In this document: positions 1 through 7,158 of the stretch, piece after piece
Layout of the letters: the number at the start of each line of letters is the position of its first letter
Numbering within the stretch: position 1 is the first letter of the stretch
NCBI GenBank assembly: GCA_002329205.1
Contig: DCTC01000001.1
Coordinates: 930,317-938,837 of the forward strand
Direction of reading: 5' to 3'
DNA from: Candidatus Roizmanbacteria bacterium UBA1450
GTDB lineage: Bacteria > Patescibacteriota > Microgenomatia > UBA1406 > GWC2-37-13
Length of the DNA stretch: 8,521 nucleotides
Notes under the pieces: generated by a model
The model's database searches: none
What the model saw: the letters and a program-made list of their open reading frames with translations, nothing else
Told to the model about the DNA's origin: nothing
Made by a program: the position numbers and the translations under genes

Positions 1-3000
1 TCGGCTTCCGTTGCGCCAGTGATCCCGTAGCAATCTCACAATCTTTCTCATCTAGTCTAGGCCGCGGAGCGGCCGGCGGCGCGATTTTTACAGTAGGGAG
101 TGTCTCAGACGGCAAACTTTACCAATCAATCAATGTCGGAGACACTTCAACCTACAATTTTTCAGTGTATGTCTATGACAACACCTCAGGAAGCGAAGGC
201 GGGACTGTTGACGCGACTGTTGCCTCACTCTATTACAATGGTGCAACCATTTCAACCACCTATACCAATATTGGTTCGGGCTGGTGGAAGCTCTCGGGTA
301 CACTGACCGGTGCTAACGAATCACGGGAATACGGCATACAAGTAGAAACAGGGAAGACTGTAGTTGTAGATGATTTTACCCTCTCGAAAGACGGTACGTA
401 TCAGGTCTACACGACCACTGCTTACTCCAATGCACAGGTTGTCACCTGGGACTCATTTTCCGCTGATTCGGCTGCTTCCGGCAATGCCAGTGTGGCCTAC
501 CAGCTCTGTACCGATGACGGCTCCACTTGTGAATCAGGTGGATCATGGCAGTACTGGAACGGGTCTGCCTGGACAACGGCCTCAAATATCACAAGTCACG
601 TCAACACCGAAGCGCAACTGACTGAATCGGTGATGCAGGCACTCTCAACCACTAGTCAAAAAATTTCAGTTAAAGCTATTTTTACTTTTGGTGGTGCCGA
701 TACTCCCACACTTAGCACTATCAGTATCGGCCTCACCACCGATACCACAGCGCCAACAACCAATGCCTCAAATATCGGTATGTCTAAAACCAATGGCGGG
801 GTGAGTATTGCCTCAAACGGCTGGACAAACAACGTTGCGCCGTATTTCTCATGGACGGCTGGTGCCGATAATGCCGGTGGTTCAGGACTCAAAGGATATT
901 GTTTGTATTTGGGTACTGACCCTGACGGCAATCCTGCCACCAGTAAGGGACTCTTGGGAACTTCTCCTGTATCTACGTCAGGCACAACCTGTCAATTTAT
1001 TGTCGCCTCAACCAGTATCGATTTTGTGACCAGCAGTTTGCGGGGTGATCCATGGCTTACCTCTAGCTCTGATCCGTATTATTTAAACATTAAAGCAGTG
1101 GACAACGGCGGGCAGGTCTACACCGGTTCATCTGCATCATTCCATTTCCGCTTTGATTCAACTGTGCCAACTAATGTGTCCTATATCTCCTGCGCATCCG
1201 GCAGTTTTGCCAATGTTGCGGATATGAATTTTTCCTGGCCGACATCAGGCGGCGTGGCTTCATCTGATAGTAATTCTGGTATCCTCGGGTGGCAGTATCA
1301 GATCAACTCAACTGCCGGAACCTGGCTAGGCACGACGACAGACGCAGATCTAGGCATAGACTATATTCCTACGGGTGACACCTCTCGTACGCTCACCCAA
1401 GATCAGGACGGTGCCTCAATTGTCTCCGGTAACAACATTGTTTATTTCCGCACAGTAGATGTGTCAGGAAATATTTCATCTGATGCCAGTATTCGTACTT
1501 GTAATCTGGCCTTTGGTGGTGCGGCCCCTGCTTTTGATGGTTTGGATAGTGTGACAATCACCCCAACAAGCTCAACATCGAATTCCTTTGCACTCTCATG
1601 GCCTGAAGCAGCGGCAACCGTTGGCCAAACAGTCACAAACTACTACTACATGATTAATGTGGCACCTCCTTCTACCTTGGCTACTCTCGAAGGAAATGCT
1701 GCCACCTATATCGATAACGGCACTGCACGCACTGTTTCTGCAACTTCATTACCCAACGTTAACAAAGGTACGAACACCGTCTATGTGATTGCGGTGGATG
1801 ATGCTGACAATTACTCACCGTCAAACTACATCACCGGTACCTTTACCTTAAACTCAACTGATCCTGATAATGTGGGAAATCTTGTTGCTTCTGATTCGTC
1901 TATCAAATCACAATCACAGTGGAATGTGACCTTGACCTGGACAGCACCAAGTTACAAAGGAGCAGGTAATTTAACGTACCTTATTTATCGCTCCACCGAT
2001 GGCACCAGCTTTTCACAAGTTGGCAGCACATCAGGACTTTCATATGTAGATACCACGCCATCTTCAGCAAAATACTATTACAAAGTTTATTCAAAAGACG
2101 GCGCGAACGCGCAAAGCTCAGGCACGAATGCAGTTTCTATTACACCAACGGGTAAATGGACGAGCGCACCATCTCTCAATTCCGGGCCGGATGTCTCGTC
2201 CATTACCACCCGCAAAGCCACGATTACGTGGAGCACCTCCAGAAGCGCCGACTCAAAGATTCAGTACGGGACATCTTCAGATGATTACGGAGATGTCGAG
2301 CCCTCCAATTCTTCACAGGTCACTTCACACTCGATTCAGCTCTCCGGTCTGACTCCCGGTACGAAGTATTATTACAAAGCCAAATGGACTGATGAAGACG
2401 GCAATACGGGCACTTCAGAAGAAAAATCATTTACCACCGATCCGGCGCCATCTGTCAAAGATGTCGCAGCAAAAAATATCGGACTTACCTCAGGTATCAT
2501 TCAATTCACCTCAACCGGTGCTTCTAAAGTAAAAATTTACTATGGCACCAGTACCAGTTTTGGCGGCGCCAAGGAAATTGCCACATCTACCTCTGAAACG
2601 ACCTATACCGCAGAACTGACCGGTCTATCTGACGGCACCAAGTACTATTACAAAATCAACACCTTTGACAGTGACGGGACAGAATATGAAGGAACCGTGC
2701 TTGATTTCACCACCTACCCGCGTCCACGGATCTCTAATGTTCGTATCCAGGAAGTCCGGGGTACTGCCCAGCCGACTGTCCTTGTCACATGGGTATCAAA
2801 TACAGAAATTTCATCCATTATTACCTACTATCCACAAGGTGAGCCGGAAAAAGCCCGTGATGAAGTCAATATCGAGTTGACCAAAGGAGAACACAAACTA
2901 CTTGTAAAAGGGCTATTGCCGGAAACAGATTATATTCTGATTGTTAAAGGACGGGATGCGATTGGTAATGAAGGCACTTCTGATAGTCAGCGCTTCACCA

Positions 3001-3404
3001 CGGCCACCGATACCCGCCCGCCGCAAATTTCCAACCTGAAGATAGAAGGCACCACCGTCCCACCGGTTTCCGGTGCCGGACAGGAATCTACCGCACAACT
3101 AATTGTGTCATGGGATACGGATGAACCAGCCACGTCACAAATTGAGTACGGTGAGGGAACCGGCAGTGTGTATTCACAAAAAACACAGGATGATGCCAAC
3201 TTGACTACTAACCACTTGGTTATTATTTCCGGTCTGACACCATCAAAAGTGTATCACTTACGGGCACTTTCCAAGGATAAGGCAGGCAATGAAGGAAAGA
3301 GCGTTGACACGGTGACGATTGCACCAAAATCAACTGAATCGGCACTTGACTTGGTGGTTGGTAATTTGTCTGATATTTTCGGATTTTTGAAAAACATACA
3401 ATAA
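1..3404 (+). CDS. Large secreted multidomain Fn3-like surface protein (5' partial)
   Basis: The frame is open from base 3 to the TAA at 3402-3404, giving at least 1133 residues. The first candidate initiator, GTG at 165, is an internal valine inside a beta domain, so the true start and signal peptide lie left of the window. Numbering from base 3: residues to about 128 resemble a jelly-roll carbohydrate-binding-type domain (GWWKLSGTLTG, then VVVDDFTL). Residues 129-246 form another beta domain, and about 250-610 hold Ig-like units with possible disulfide pairs C300/C330 and C397/C500. Five Fn3-like units follow at about 619-714, 722-812, 814-904, 906-1001 and 1004-1107. Several resemble the purple acid phosphatase N-terminal type (IQYGTSS, then LTPGTKYYYK). 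The protein is rich in Ser, Thr, Gly, Asn and Asp, as extracellular proteins often are. It ends in a short hydrophobic tail (LDLVVGNLSDIFGFLKNIQ) with no LPXTG motif. No catalytic domain is visible. The role is inferred as adhesion or glycan binding. The ABC gene starts one base after the stop. Confidence 0.85.
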   Translation, partial: GFRCASDPVAISQSFSSSLGRGAAGGAIFTVGSVSDGKLYQSINVGDTSTYNFSVYVYDNTSGSEGGTVDATVASLYYNGATISTTYTNIGSGWWKLSGTLTGANESREYGIQVETGKTVVVDDFTLSKDGTYQVYTTTAYSNAQVVTWDSFSADSAASGNASVAYQLCTDDGSTCESGGSWQYWNGSAWTTASNITSHVNTEAQLTESVMQALSTTSQKISVKAIFTFGGADTPTLSTISIGLTTDTTAPTTNASNIGMSKTNGGVSIASNGWTNNVAPYFSWTAGADNAGGSGLKGYCLYLGTDPDGNPATSKGLLGTSPVSTSGTTCQFIVASTSIDFVTSSLRGDPWLTSSSDPYYLNIKAVDNGGQVYTGSSASFHFRFDSTVPTNVSYISCASGSFANVADMNFSWPTSGGVASSDSNSGILGWQYQINSTAGTWLGTTTDADLGIDYIPTGDTSRTLTQDQDGASIVSGNNIVYFRTVDVSGNISSDASIRTCNLAFGGAAPAFDGLDSVTITPTSSTSNSFALSWPEAAATVGQTVTNYYYMINVAPPSTLATLEGNAATYIDNGTARTVSATSLPNVNKGTNTVYVIAVDDADNYSPSNYITGTFTLNSTDPDNVGNLVASDSSIKSQSQWNVTLTWTAPSYKGAGNLTYLIYRSTDGTSFSQVGSTSGLSYVDTTPSSAKYYYKVYSKDGANAQSSGTNAVSITPTGKWTSAPSLNSGPDVSSITTRKATITWSTSRSADSKIQYGTSSDDYGDVEPSNSSQVTSHSIQLSGLTPGTKYYYKAKWTDEDGNTGTSEEKSFTTDPAPSVKDVAAKNIGLTSGIIQFTSTGASKVKIYYGTSTSFGGAKEIATSTSETTYTAELTGLSDGTKYYYKINTFDSDGTEYEGTVLDFTTYPRPRISNVRIQEVRGTAQPTVLVTWVSNTEISSIITYYPQGEPEKARDEVNIELTKGEHKLLVKGLLPETDYILIVKGRDAIGNEGTSDSQRFTTATDTRPPQISNLKIEGTTVPPVSGAGQESTAQLIVSWDTDEPATSQIEYGEGTGSVYSQKTQDDANLTTNHLVIISGLTPSKVYHLRALSKDKAGNEGKSVDTVTIAPKSTESALDLVVGNLSDIFGFLKNIQ
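1857..3323 (+). repeat. Tandem array of five Fn3 / PAP-N-like domains (protein-level repeat)
   Basis: Five consecutive units of about 90-105 residues share a pattern: a Pro-rich entry, a W- or I-containing strand (VTLTWTAP, ATITWSTS, IIQFTST, VLVTWVSN, LIVSWDTD), a YG- or YY-containing strand, and a closing strand with a tyrosine corner. In the first three units the closing strand carries KYYYK (ends near 2084, 2378 and 2654). The fourth and fifth have TDYILIVKG and KVYHLRALS. The DNA of the units has diverged, so this is an old duplication of domains and not a recent nucleotide repeat. Confidence 0.75.
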
Positions 3405-3405
3405 C

Positions 3406-6270
3406 ATGAAACGATCAATTATTTACTTAAACAATATCCTCAAAGCCTTCAAGGTGAAAAACCAGGAAGTGACCGTACTCCATAATGTCAATCTAGAGAT
3501 CTCAGAAGGTGATTTTGCGATCATTTTTGGTCCTTCGGGGTGTGGAAAATCAACCCTCCTGCATGTCATTCTTGGTCTTGAAGAACCTACTGCCGGACAG
3601 GCACGTCTTTTTGACCGCAATATGTATGGCTACTCCGAAGATGAACGCTCTGAGTTTCGCAAAAATCACATCGGCATGGTGTACCAGCAGCCTAACTGGA
3701 TTAAGTCGCTGTCGGTCGTTGAAAACGTGGCATTTGCCCTGTCACTCTTGGGAGAAGAAAAACAGCAAGCGCTTGTGAAAGCTCACACTGTCCTGAAAAC
3801 GGTGGGTATGGAAGATTGGGCTGAGTATCACCCAACCGAACTATCCTCGGGACAGCAGCAAAAGGTAGCTTTAGCACGGGCATTGGTACTAGATCCGGAG
3901 GTGATCATTGCCGATGAGCCAACCGGAAACCTTGATTATCAAAGCGGCATTGAGTTAATGGAGCTCTTCCGCCGTCTCAATGAGCAAGGAAAAACCGTGA
4001 TTATGGTAACCCATAACATCGACAACCTTGACTATGCCAGAAGTATTGTCCAGATGTTTAATGGACGGGTGATCAAGGTGTTTAGCGCCACTTCACAATC
4101 AATACAGAATATTAAAAAAACTCTCCTTGACCGGATTGTGTTTAATCCGCAAACGCAAGCGTCACAAAATGTATTACGACAAAAACCGAAACAAGAAAAG
4201 CAGGGTGGACATTGGTTTTCCTGGCTCTCACTCTCAACACTTAAAACGGCTTTTCCGGCACTGATGGCTCATATGATCCAAGTTCTTCGCTTTTTAGGAT
4301 TACTAGGGGTGTATTTGATTAAAAAAGGTACCAATGCTCTCTTGACATGGCGATTTATACCGGTTGGTATCCGTAATGCTTTGCAGCCGAAACTCATCAA
4401 TGTGTACAACAGAATGATTAGTGCTTTAGAAGTGCACGCCGAAAAGACTATTTCTCGGGTAGACCTGATTGATCTTTCCATAAAAAACATGGTTTCTAAA
4501 CGAACCCGTACACTTATCACTGTCGGTGGGATGACGATTGGCATTGCTACCATAGTTTTCTTAGTATCAGTCGGCTATGGTCTGGAAAAGATGGTCATTT
4601 CACGGGTGGCACGACTGGAAGAAATGCGCCAGATTGATGCCACACCGGCTGTTGCAAGCAATATTAAAATTACTGACGCTTCCCTTGCCAAGTTTAAAGA
4701 TATTGCCGGTATCAGCAAAATACTGCCGATGATTGGGGTGGTGGGCACCATAAACTATCAAAATTCAAGCACCGATGTAGCAGTATATGGGGTACTTTCT
4801 GATTACCTCAAAGAATCAGCAATTCAACCAACAGAGGGAACAATTTTCAACAGTGATACGCTGACGTTGGAGATGCCGTATGATGGAACAACACAAGGGC
4901 AAGTTGCCGGTGTTTCTGTGGACAGGGAGGAAATGGTTGTGAAACCAGAGATGGGCACAGCAATTGGCACTGTCCAGTACGCAATTCAGCCAAATGAATA
5001 TATCCGTGTCCGTGAACAGCCCACCGCCGGTTCCTCGCTTCTGGGGTACACCCGCCGTGTAGAAGGTACCAGTCAAGCCACTGAGTATTGGGGAGGCGCA
5101 TATGTCAGTGATAATGATGTGGGACATGCAGCAACGGATGGGAATGGTAAAGATCTTGGGCGCTGGCTCAAAGTCAAGGTGCTCTTATGGGAAGAAAAAC
5201 AAGGCGAAGATGGCAACACCAACTATACTGAAAAACTGAATGAGGATGGGAAGCAGATGTCTGTTGAAGGATATGTGGCTGAACTCAATATGACTGTTGA
5301 GCGGGAAGTAGATGGTGTATCACTGGCAGTTGCTCTTGATGAAGTACGACAGCCACAGGTGCTTGGGGAAGCAACAGAATCGGCAGGCACAACAGAAGAT
5401 TCAACATTCATTGATATCTCTGAAGTTGATGAAACGGCTACTACCGCAGCTGAAACAAAACGCAATACCGTTACCCTTCCCGATGAAGGCAAACGTGAAG
5501 CTGTCGTTAACAAAGCACTATTAAGTGTACTTGGCATAGAAGGCAATGCTGTCGGGAAAACCTTTACTATTGCTCTGACTGCAACCGGTGAGTTGGTTGA
5601 GGATGGAGCGAAAATTGAATCAGCACCTGTCGAATATACCATTGTTGGCGTGACTCCTCAGAGCAAAACGCCTATCTTATATGTCCCGATTCGAGACCTC
5701 AAACAGCTTGGTATTCAGGCCTACTCCCAAACAAAACTGGTCGTTGATTCACAAGACAGTTTGGCAAAAGCACGCAAGCAGGTAGAGGTGTTGGGCTTTA
5801 AAACTACTTCAGTGGTAGACACTGTGTCTCAAATTGAAAATCTGTTTGCTTCACTTCGGTTATTACTTGGAGTATTGGGAGTTGTTGCTTTGTCTGTCGC
5901 AGCTCTCGGCATGCTTAACACTCTTACCGTCTCATTACTTGAGAGAACCCGTGAGGTGGGTATGATGAAGGCAATTGGGATGAAATCGGGAGAAGTGCAG
6001 GATTTGTATCTGACTGAATCCATGATTATGGGTGTCTTAGGTGGTATCGGTGGGCTGACGCTTGGTTTCCTTGCGGGCAAATTGGTATCTATTGTCCTTT
6101 CTACCTATGCAGTGACCAGAGGCTACGGCGTGCTTGATATTACCTTTATTCCGTTTTCATTTGTGATACTGATCTTAGTGATTTCACTGCTGGTGGGACT
6201 GTTGACCGGTATTTATCCGGCCAAGCGAGCCACCAAAATTTCAGCACTTGATGCGCTGCGGTATGAGTAA
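3406..6270 (+). CDS. MacB-type ABC transporter, ATPase fused to FtsX-like permease, with SH3b-like insertion
   Basis: A 954-residue fusion of an ATP-binding domain (about 1-226) and a MacB/FtsX permease. Visible ATPase motifs are Walker A GPSGCGKST (42-50), Q-loop YQQPNW (93-98), signature LSSGQQQK (146-153), Walker B VIIADEP (166-172, catalytic E171), D-loop GNLD (174-177) and H203, so the ATPase looks intact. TM1 is about 367-391. A large extracellular MacB-PCD-like domain follows. The FtsX core at about 812-940 has three TM helices and the conserved ERTREVGMMKAIGM segment. E. coli MacB is about 648 residues; the extra length lies in a long linker with a hydrophobic stretch (285-306), an SH3b-like insert (about 516-633) and an acidic Thr/Glu-rich linker (about 650-686). 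MacB-class proteins couple ATP use to movement of the extracellular domain, for export or lipoprotein or peptidoglycan-related work; the substrate here is unknown. ATG 3406 is one base after the previous stop and has no Shine-Dalgarno sequence, suggesting translational coupling. No MacA-like partner is visible. Confidence 0.92.
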   Translation: MKRSIIYLNNILKAFKVKNQEVTVLHNVNLEISEGDFAIIFGPSGCGKSTLLHVILGLEEPTAGQARLFDRNMYGYSEDERSEFRKNHIGMVYQQPNWIKSLSVVENVAFALSLLGEEKQQALVKAHTVLKTVGMEDWAEYHPTELSSGQQQKVALARALVLDPEVIIADEPTGNLDYQSGIELMELFRRLNEQGKTVIMVTHNIDNLDYARSIVQMFNGRVIKVFSATSQSIQNIKKTLLDRIVFNPQTQASQNVLRQKPKQEKQGGHWFSWLSLSTLKTAFPALMAHMIQVLRFLGLLGVYLIKKGTNALLTWRFIPVGIRNALQPKLINVYNRMISALEVHAEKTISRVDLIDLSIKNMVSKRTRTLITVGGMTIGIATIVFLVSVGYGLEKMVISRVARLEEMRQIDATPAVASNIKITDASLAKFKDIAGISKILPMIGVVGTINYQNSSTDVAVYGVLSDYLKESAIQPTEGTIFNSDTLTLEMPYDGTTQGQVAGVSVDREEMVVKPEMGTAIGTVQYAIQPNEYIRVREQPTAGSSLLGYTRRVEGTSQATEYWGGAYVSDNDVGHAATDGNGKDLGRWLKVKVLLWEEKQGEDGNTNYTEKLNEDGKQMSVEGYVAELNMTVEREVDGVSLAVALDEVRQPQVLGEATESAGTTEDSTFIDISEVDETATTAAETKRNTVTLPDEGKREAVVNKALLSVLGIEGNAVGKTFTIALTATGELVEDGAKIESAPVEYTIVGVTPQSKTPILYVPIRDLKQLGIQAYSQTKLVVDSQDSLAKARKQVEVLGFKTTSVVDTVSQIENLFASLRLLLGVLGVVALSVAALGMLNTLTVSLLERTREVGMMKAIGMKSGEVQDLYLTESMIMGVLGGIGGLTLGFLAGKLVSIVLSTYAVTRGYGVLDITFIPFSFVILILVISLLVGLLTGIYPAKRATKISALDALRYE
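4951..5304 (+). other. SH3b-like domain inserted in the extracellular part of the ABC protein
   Basis: Residues about 516-633 of the ABC protein interrupt the MacB extracellular domain. The segment starts with an SH3b signature, EYIRVREQPTAGSSLLGYTR (531-550), in which VR-x-x-P and a following GY strand match the usual 'lxVRxxPsxxsxvig' pattern. It continues with a Trp/Tyr-rich section (YWGGAY, 561-566), GRWLKVKV (585-592) and the closing GYVAELN (622-628), which resembles the usual 'GWVxxxyl' strand. Bacterial SH3 domains commonly bind peptidoglycan or peptides; that role here is inferred. The 30-40 residues between GRWLKVKV and GYVAELN are charged and probably form a loop. Confidence 0.65.
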
Positions 6271-6300
6271 GCAAGTATTACTATTTTTAAGAAAATTTGT

Positions 6301-6669
6301 ATGAACAAACACATTCTGATTGTTGAAGACGAAGCCTACATTCGTGATCCGTATGTTCAGGTACTGGAAAAAGCAGGCTACCAAGTATCCGTGGCAGAAG
6401 ACGGTGATCAGGCACTGGACAAGATGAGTAACAAAACATATGATCTGATTCTTCTTGATGTGATGTTGCCAAAGATGGATGCTTTGGAAGTCATGAAACA
6501 GCTTGATCAAAAACATACACTTCCCAAAGCTCCGATTCTTATTTTAACCAACCTTGCCAATGATCCGGCAATCAAGGAACTGATGAAATTCGGCGCTACG
6601 TATTATCTATTGAAAGTGGATGTTAACCCAGGTCAACTTGTAGAAAAAGTACAAGAGATATTGAAATAA
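6301..6669 (+). CDS. Stand-alone receiver-domain response regulator (CheY-like)
   Basis: A 122-residue single receiver domain without an output domain. The acidic pocket is E9/D10, the phosphoacceptor is D53 in LILLDVMLP, the switch residue is T83 in ILILTN, and the conserved lysine is K105 in YYLLKVD. All key residues are present, so phosphorylation by a histidine kinase is expected, although none is encoded in the window. D60-A61 replaces the common G-M-D-G arrangement after the phosphorylation loop (MLPKMDALEV). The gene starts 31 bases after the ABC stop, is on the same strand, and probably shares its transcript. The ATG at 6301 is preceded only by a weak purine run (TTAAGAAAA) and fits the beta-1 strand (KHILIVEDE) starting at once. 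Such proteins act by protein-protein contact and do not bind DNA; the target is unknown. Confidence 0.93.
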   Translation: MNKHILIVEDEAYIRDPYVQVLEKAGYQVSVAEDGDQALDKMSNKTYDLILLDVMLPKMDALEVMKQLDQKHTLPKAPILILTNLANDPAIKELMKFGATYYLLKVDVNPGQLVEKVQEILK

Positions 6670-6716
6670 TGTGTGAAAATATCTATATAATTTTGTTATA
6701 GGTATATTTTACACAC
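6670..6716. terminator. Imperfect AT-rich hairpin after the response regulator, possible terminator
   Basis: GTGTGAAAATAT (6671-6682) can pair with ATATTTT-A-CACAC (6704-6716) with one bulged A. Inside it, CTATA (6683-6687) can pair with TATAG (6697-6701), leaving a loop of about nine bases. The hairpin starts directly after the stop codon and separates two apparent units. The following T run is short (TTTGT) and the stem is AT-rich, so it is at best a weak intrinsic terminator and may only protect the mRNA 3' end. Confidence 0.4.
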
Positions 6717-6724
6717 TTTGTACG

Positions 6725-6839
6725 TAAAGTTATAAGTACTTCTTCTTTATTTGACAAAATAAATCTCATATTTAGATTGACTTTACCGCTTCTCTTTCGT
6801 ATAATTCGATCACTTTATAGTTAAAGATTATAAGTTTCT
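6725..6839. repeat. Imperfect direct repeat pair flanking the promoter
   Basis: TAAAGTTATAAGTACTTCT (6725-6743) and TAAAGATTATAAGTTTCT (6822-6839) align with one inserted base and one two-base gap, sharing 17 bases in order. The copies lie 97 bases apart. One is upstream of the -35 box and the other just downstream of the expected transcription start. Binding sites for a regulator are possible, but the sequence is AT-rich and chance is not excluded. Confidence 0.35.
6777..6805 (+). promoter_or_regulatory. Sigma70-type promoter for the VirB2-like/VirB6-like unit
   Basis: TTGACT at 6777-6782 (one mismatch to TTGACA) is followed after exactly 17 bases by a perfect TATAAT at 6800-6805. The sequence upstream (about 6741-6776) is very AT-rich, like an UP element. 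Transcription would begin near 6812, leaving about 50 bases of leader before ATG 6863. This is the only near-consensus promoter seen in the intergenic gap. Confidence 0.75.
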
Positions 6840-6862
6840 GCCCCTTTAGAATAAATATTTAT

Positions 6863-7147
6863 ATGGAAACTGGTGTCCCTGGTTACGATGCTGCGCAACC
6901 AATTCAATTTACTAGCCTTGATAGTTTGTTATGGGGTATCGTTAAAACGCTTCAATGGTATTCACTTCCTGTAATGGCAATAGCTATTGCCACATTGGGT
7001 ATTTTTCTTGTCATGAGTGGAGACGATACGGAAAGAAAAGCACGACTCAAAGGCTGGATTATCAATATCTTGATTGGTGGTTTACTGGTATTCGGCGCTT
7101 CGTCTCTTGCCCAGATTATTAAACAATTTGTTGGTGGTACCGTATAA
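6863..7147 (+). CDS. Small two-helix membrane protein, VirB2/TrbC-like
   Basis: A 94-residue protein with a mostly polar N-terminus of about 30 residues, then TM1 (about 33-52, SLPVMAIAIATLGIFLV), a charged loop GDDTERKARLKG (53-64), TM2 (about 65-82) and a short tail ending GGTV. A small hydrophobic hairpin with a basic cytoplasmic loop is the plan of the VirB2/TrbC pilin family of type IV secretion systems, and the next gene being a polytopic membrane protein fits such a cluster. No cleavable signal peptide is visible, unlike classical VirB2 precursors, so it may be a membrane component and not a pilin subunit. The ATG is the first in frame after the promoter at 6777-6805; there is no Shine-Dalgarno sequence. 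The family call rests on architecture and context. Confidence 0.7.
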   Translation: METGVPGYDAAQPIQFTSLDSLLWGIVKTLQWYSLPVMAIAIATLGIFLVMSGDDTERKARLKGWIINILIGGLLVFGASSLAQIIKQFVGGTV

Positions 7148-7158
7148 CTATACTATGC

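Noticed and set aside
656..985. 109-residue minus-strand reading frame
   Set aside because: It lies wholly opposite the surface protein, has no recognisable domain and follows the codon pattern of the opposite gene.
165..3404. GTG at 165 as the start of the large surface protein
   Set aside because: The frame is open from base 3, and the residues before 165 (KLYQSINVGDTSTYNFS) continue the same beta domain. GTG 165 is an internal valine.
5223..5642. 139-residue minus-strand reading frame
   Set aside because: Its Ser/Thr/Val-rich sequence is a shadow of the acidic Glu/Thr-rich linker and domain of the ABC gene.
6669..6701. Tiny frame ATG-TGT-GAA to TAG overlapping the receiver stop (TAATG)
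   Set aside because: It encodes only ten residues, has no ribosome site and sits within the post-gene hairpin.
6751..6779. A perfect TTGACA at 6751-6756 as a second promoter
   Set aside because: No -10-like hexamer lies 16-18 bases downstream. The better pair is TTGACT 6777 with TATAAT 6800.
6670..6862. tRNA, small RNA or CRISPR array in the intergenic gap
   Set aside because: There is no cloverleaf arm pattern, no regularly spaced repeats, and no structure beyond the hairpin, promoter and weak direct repeat.
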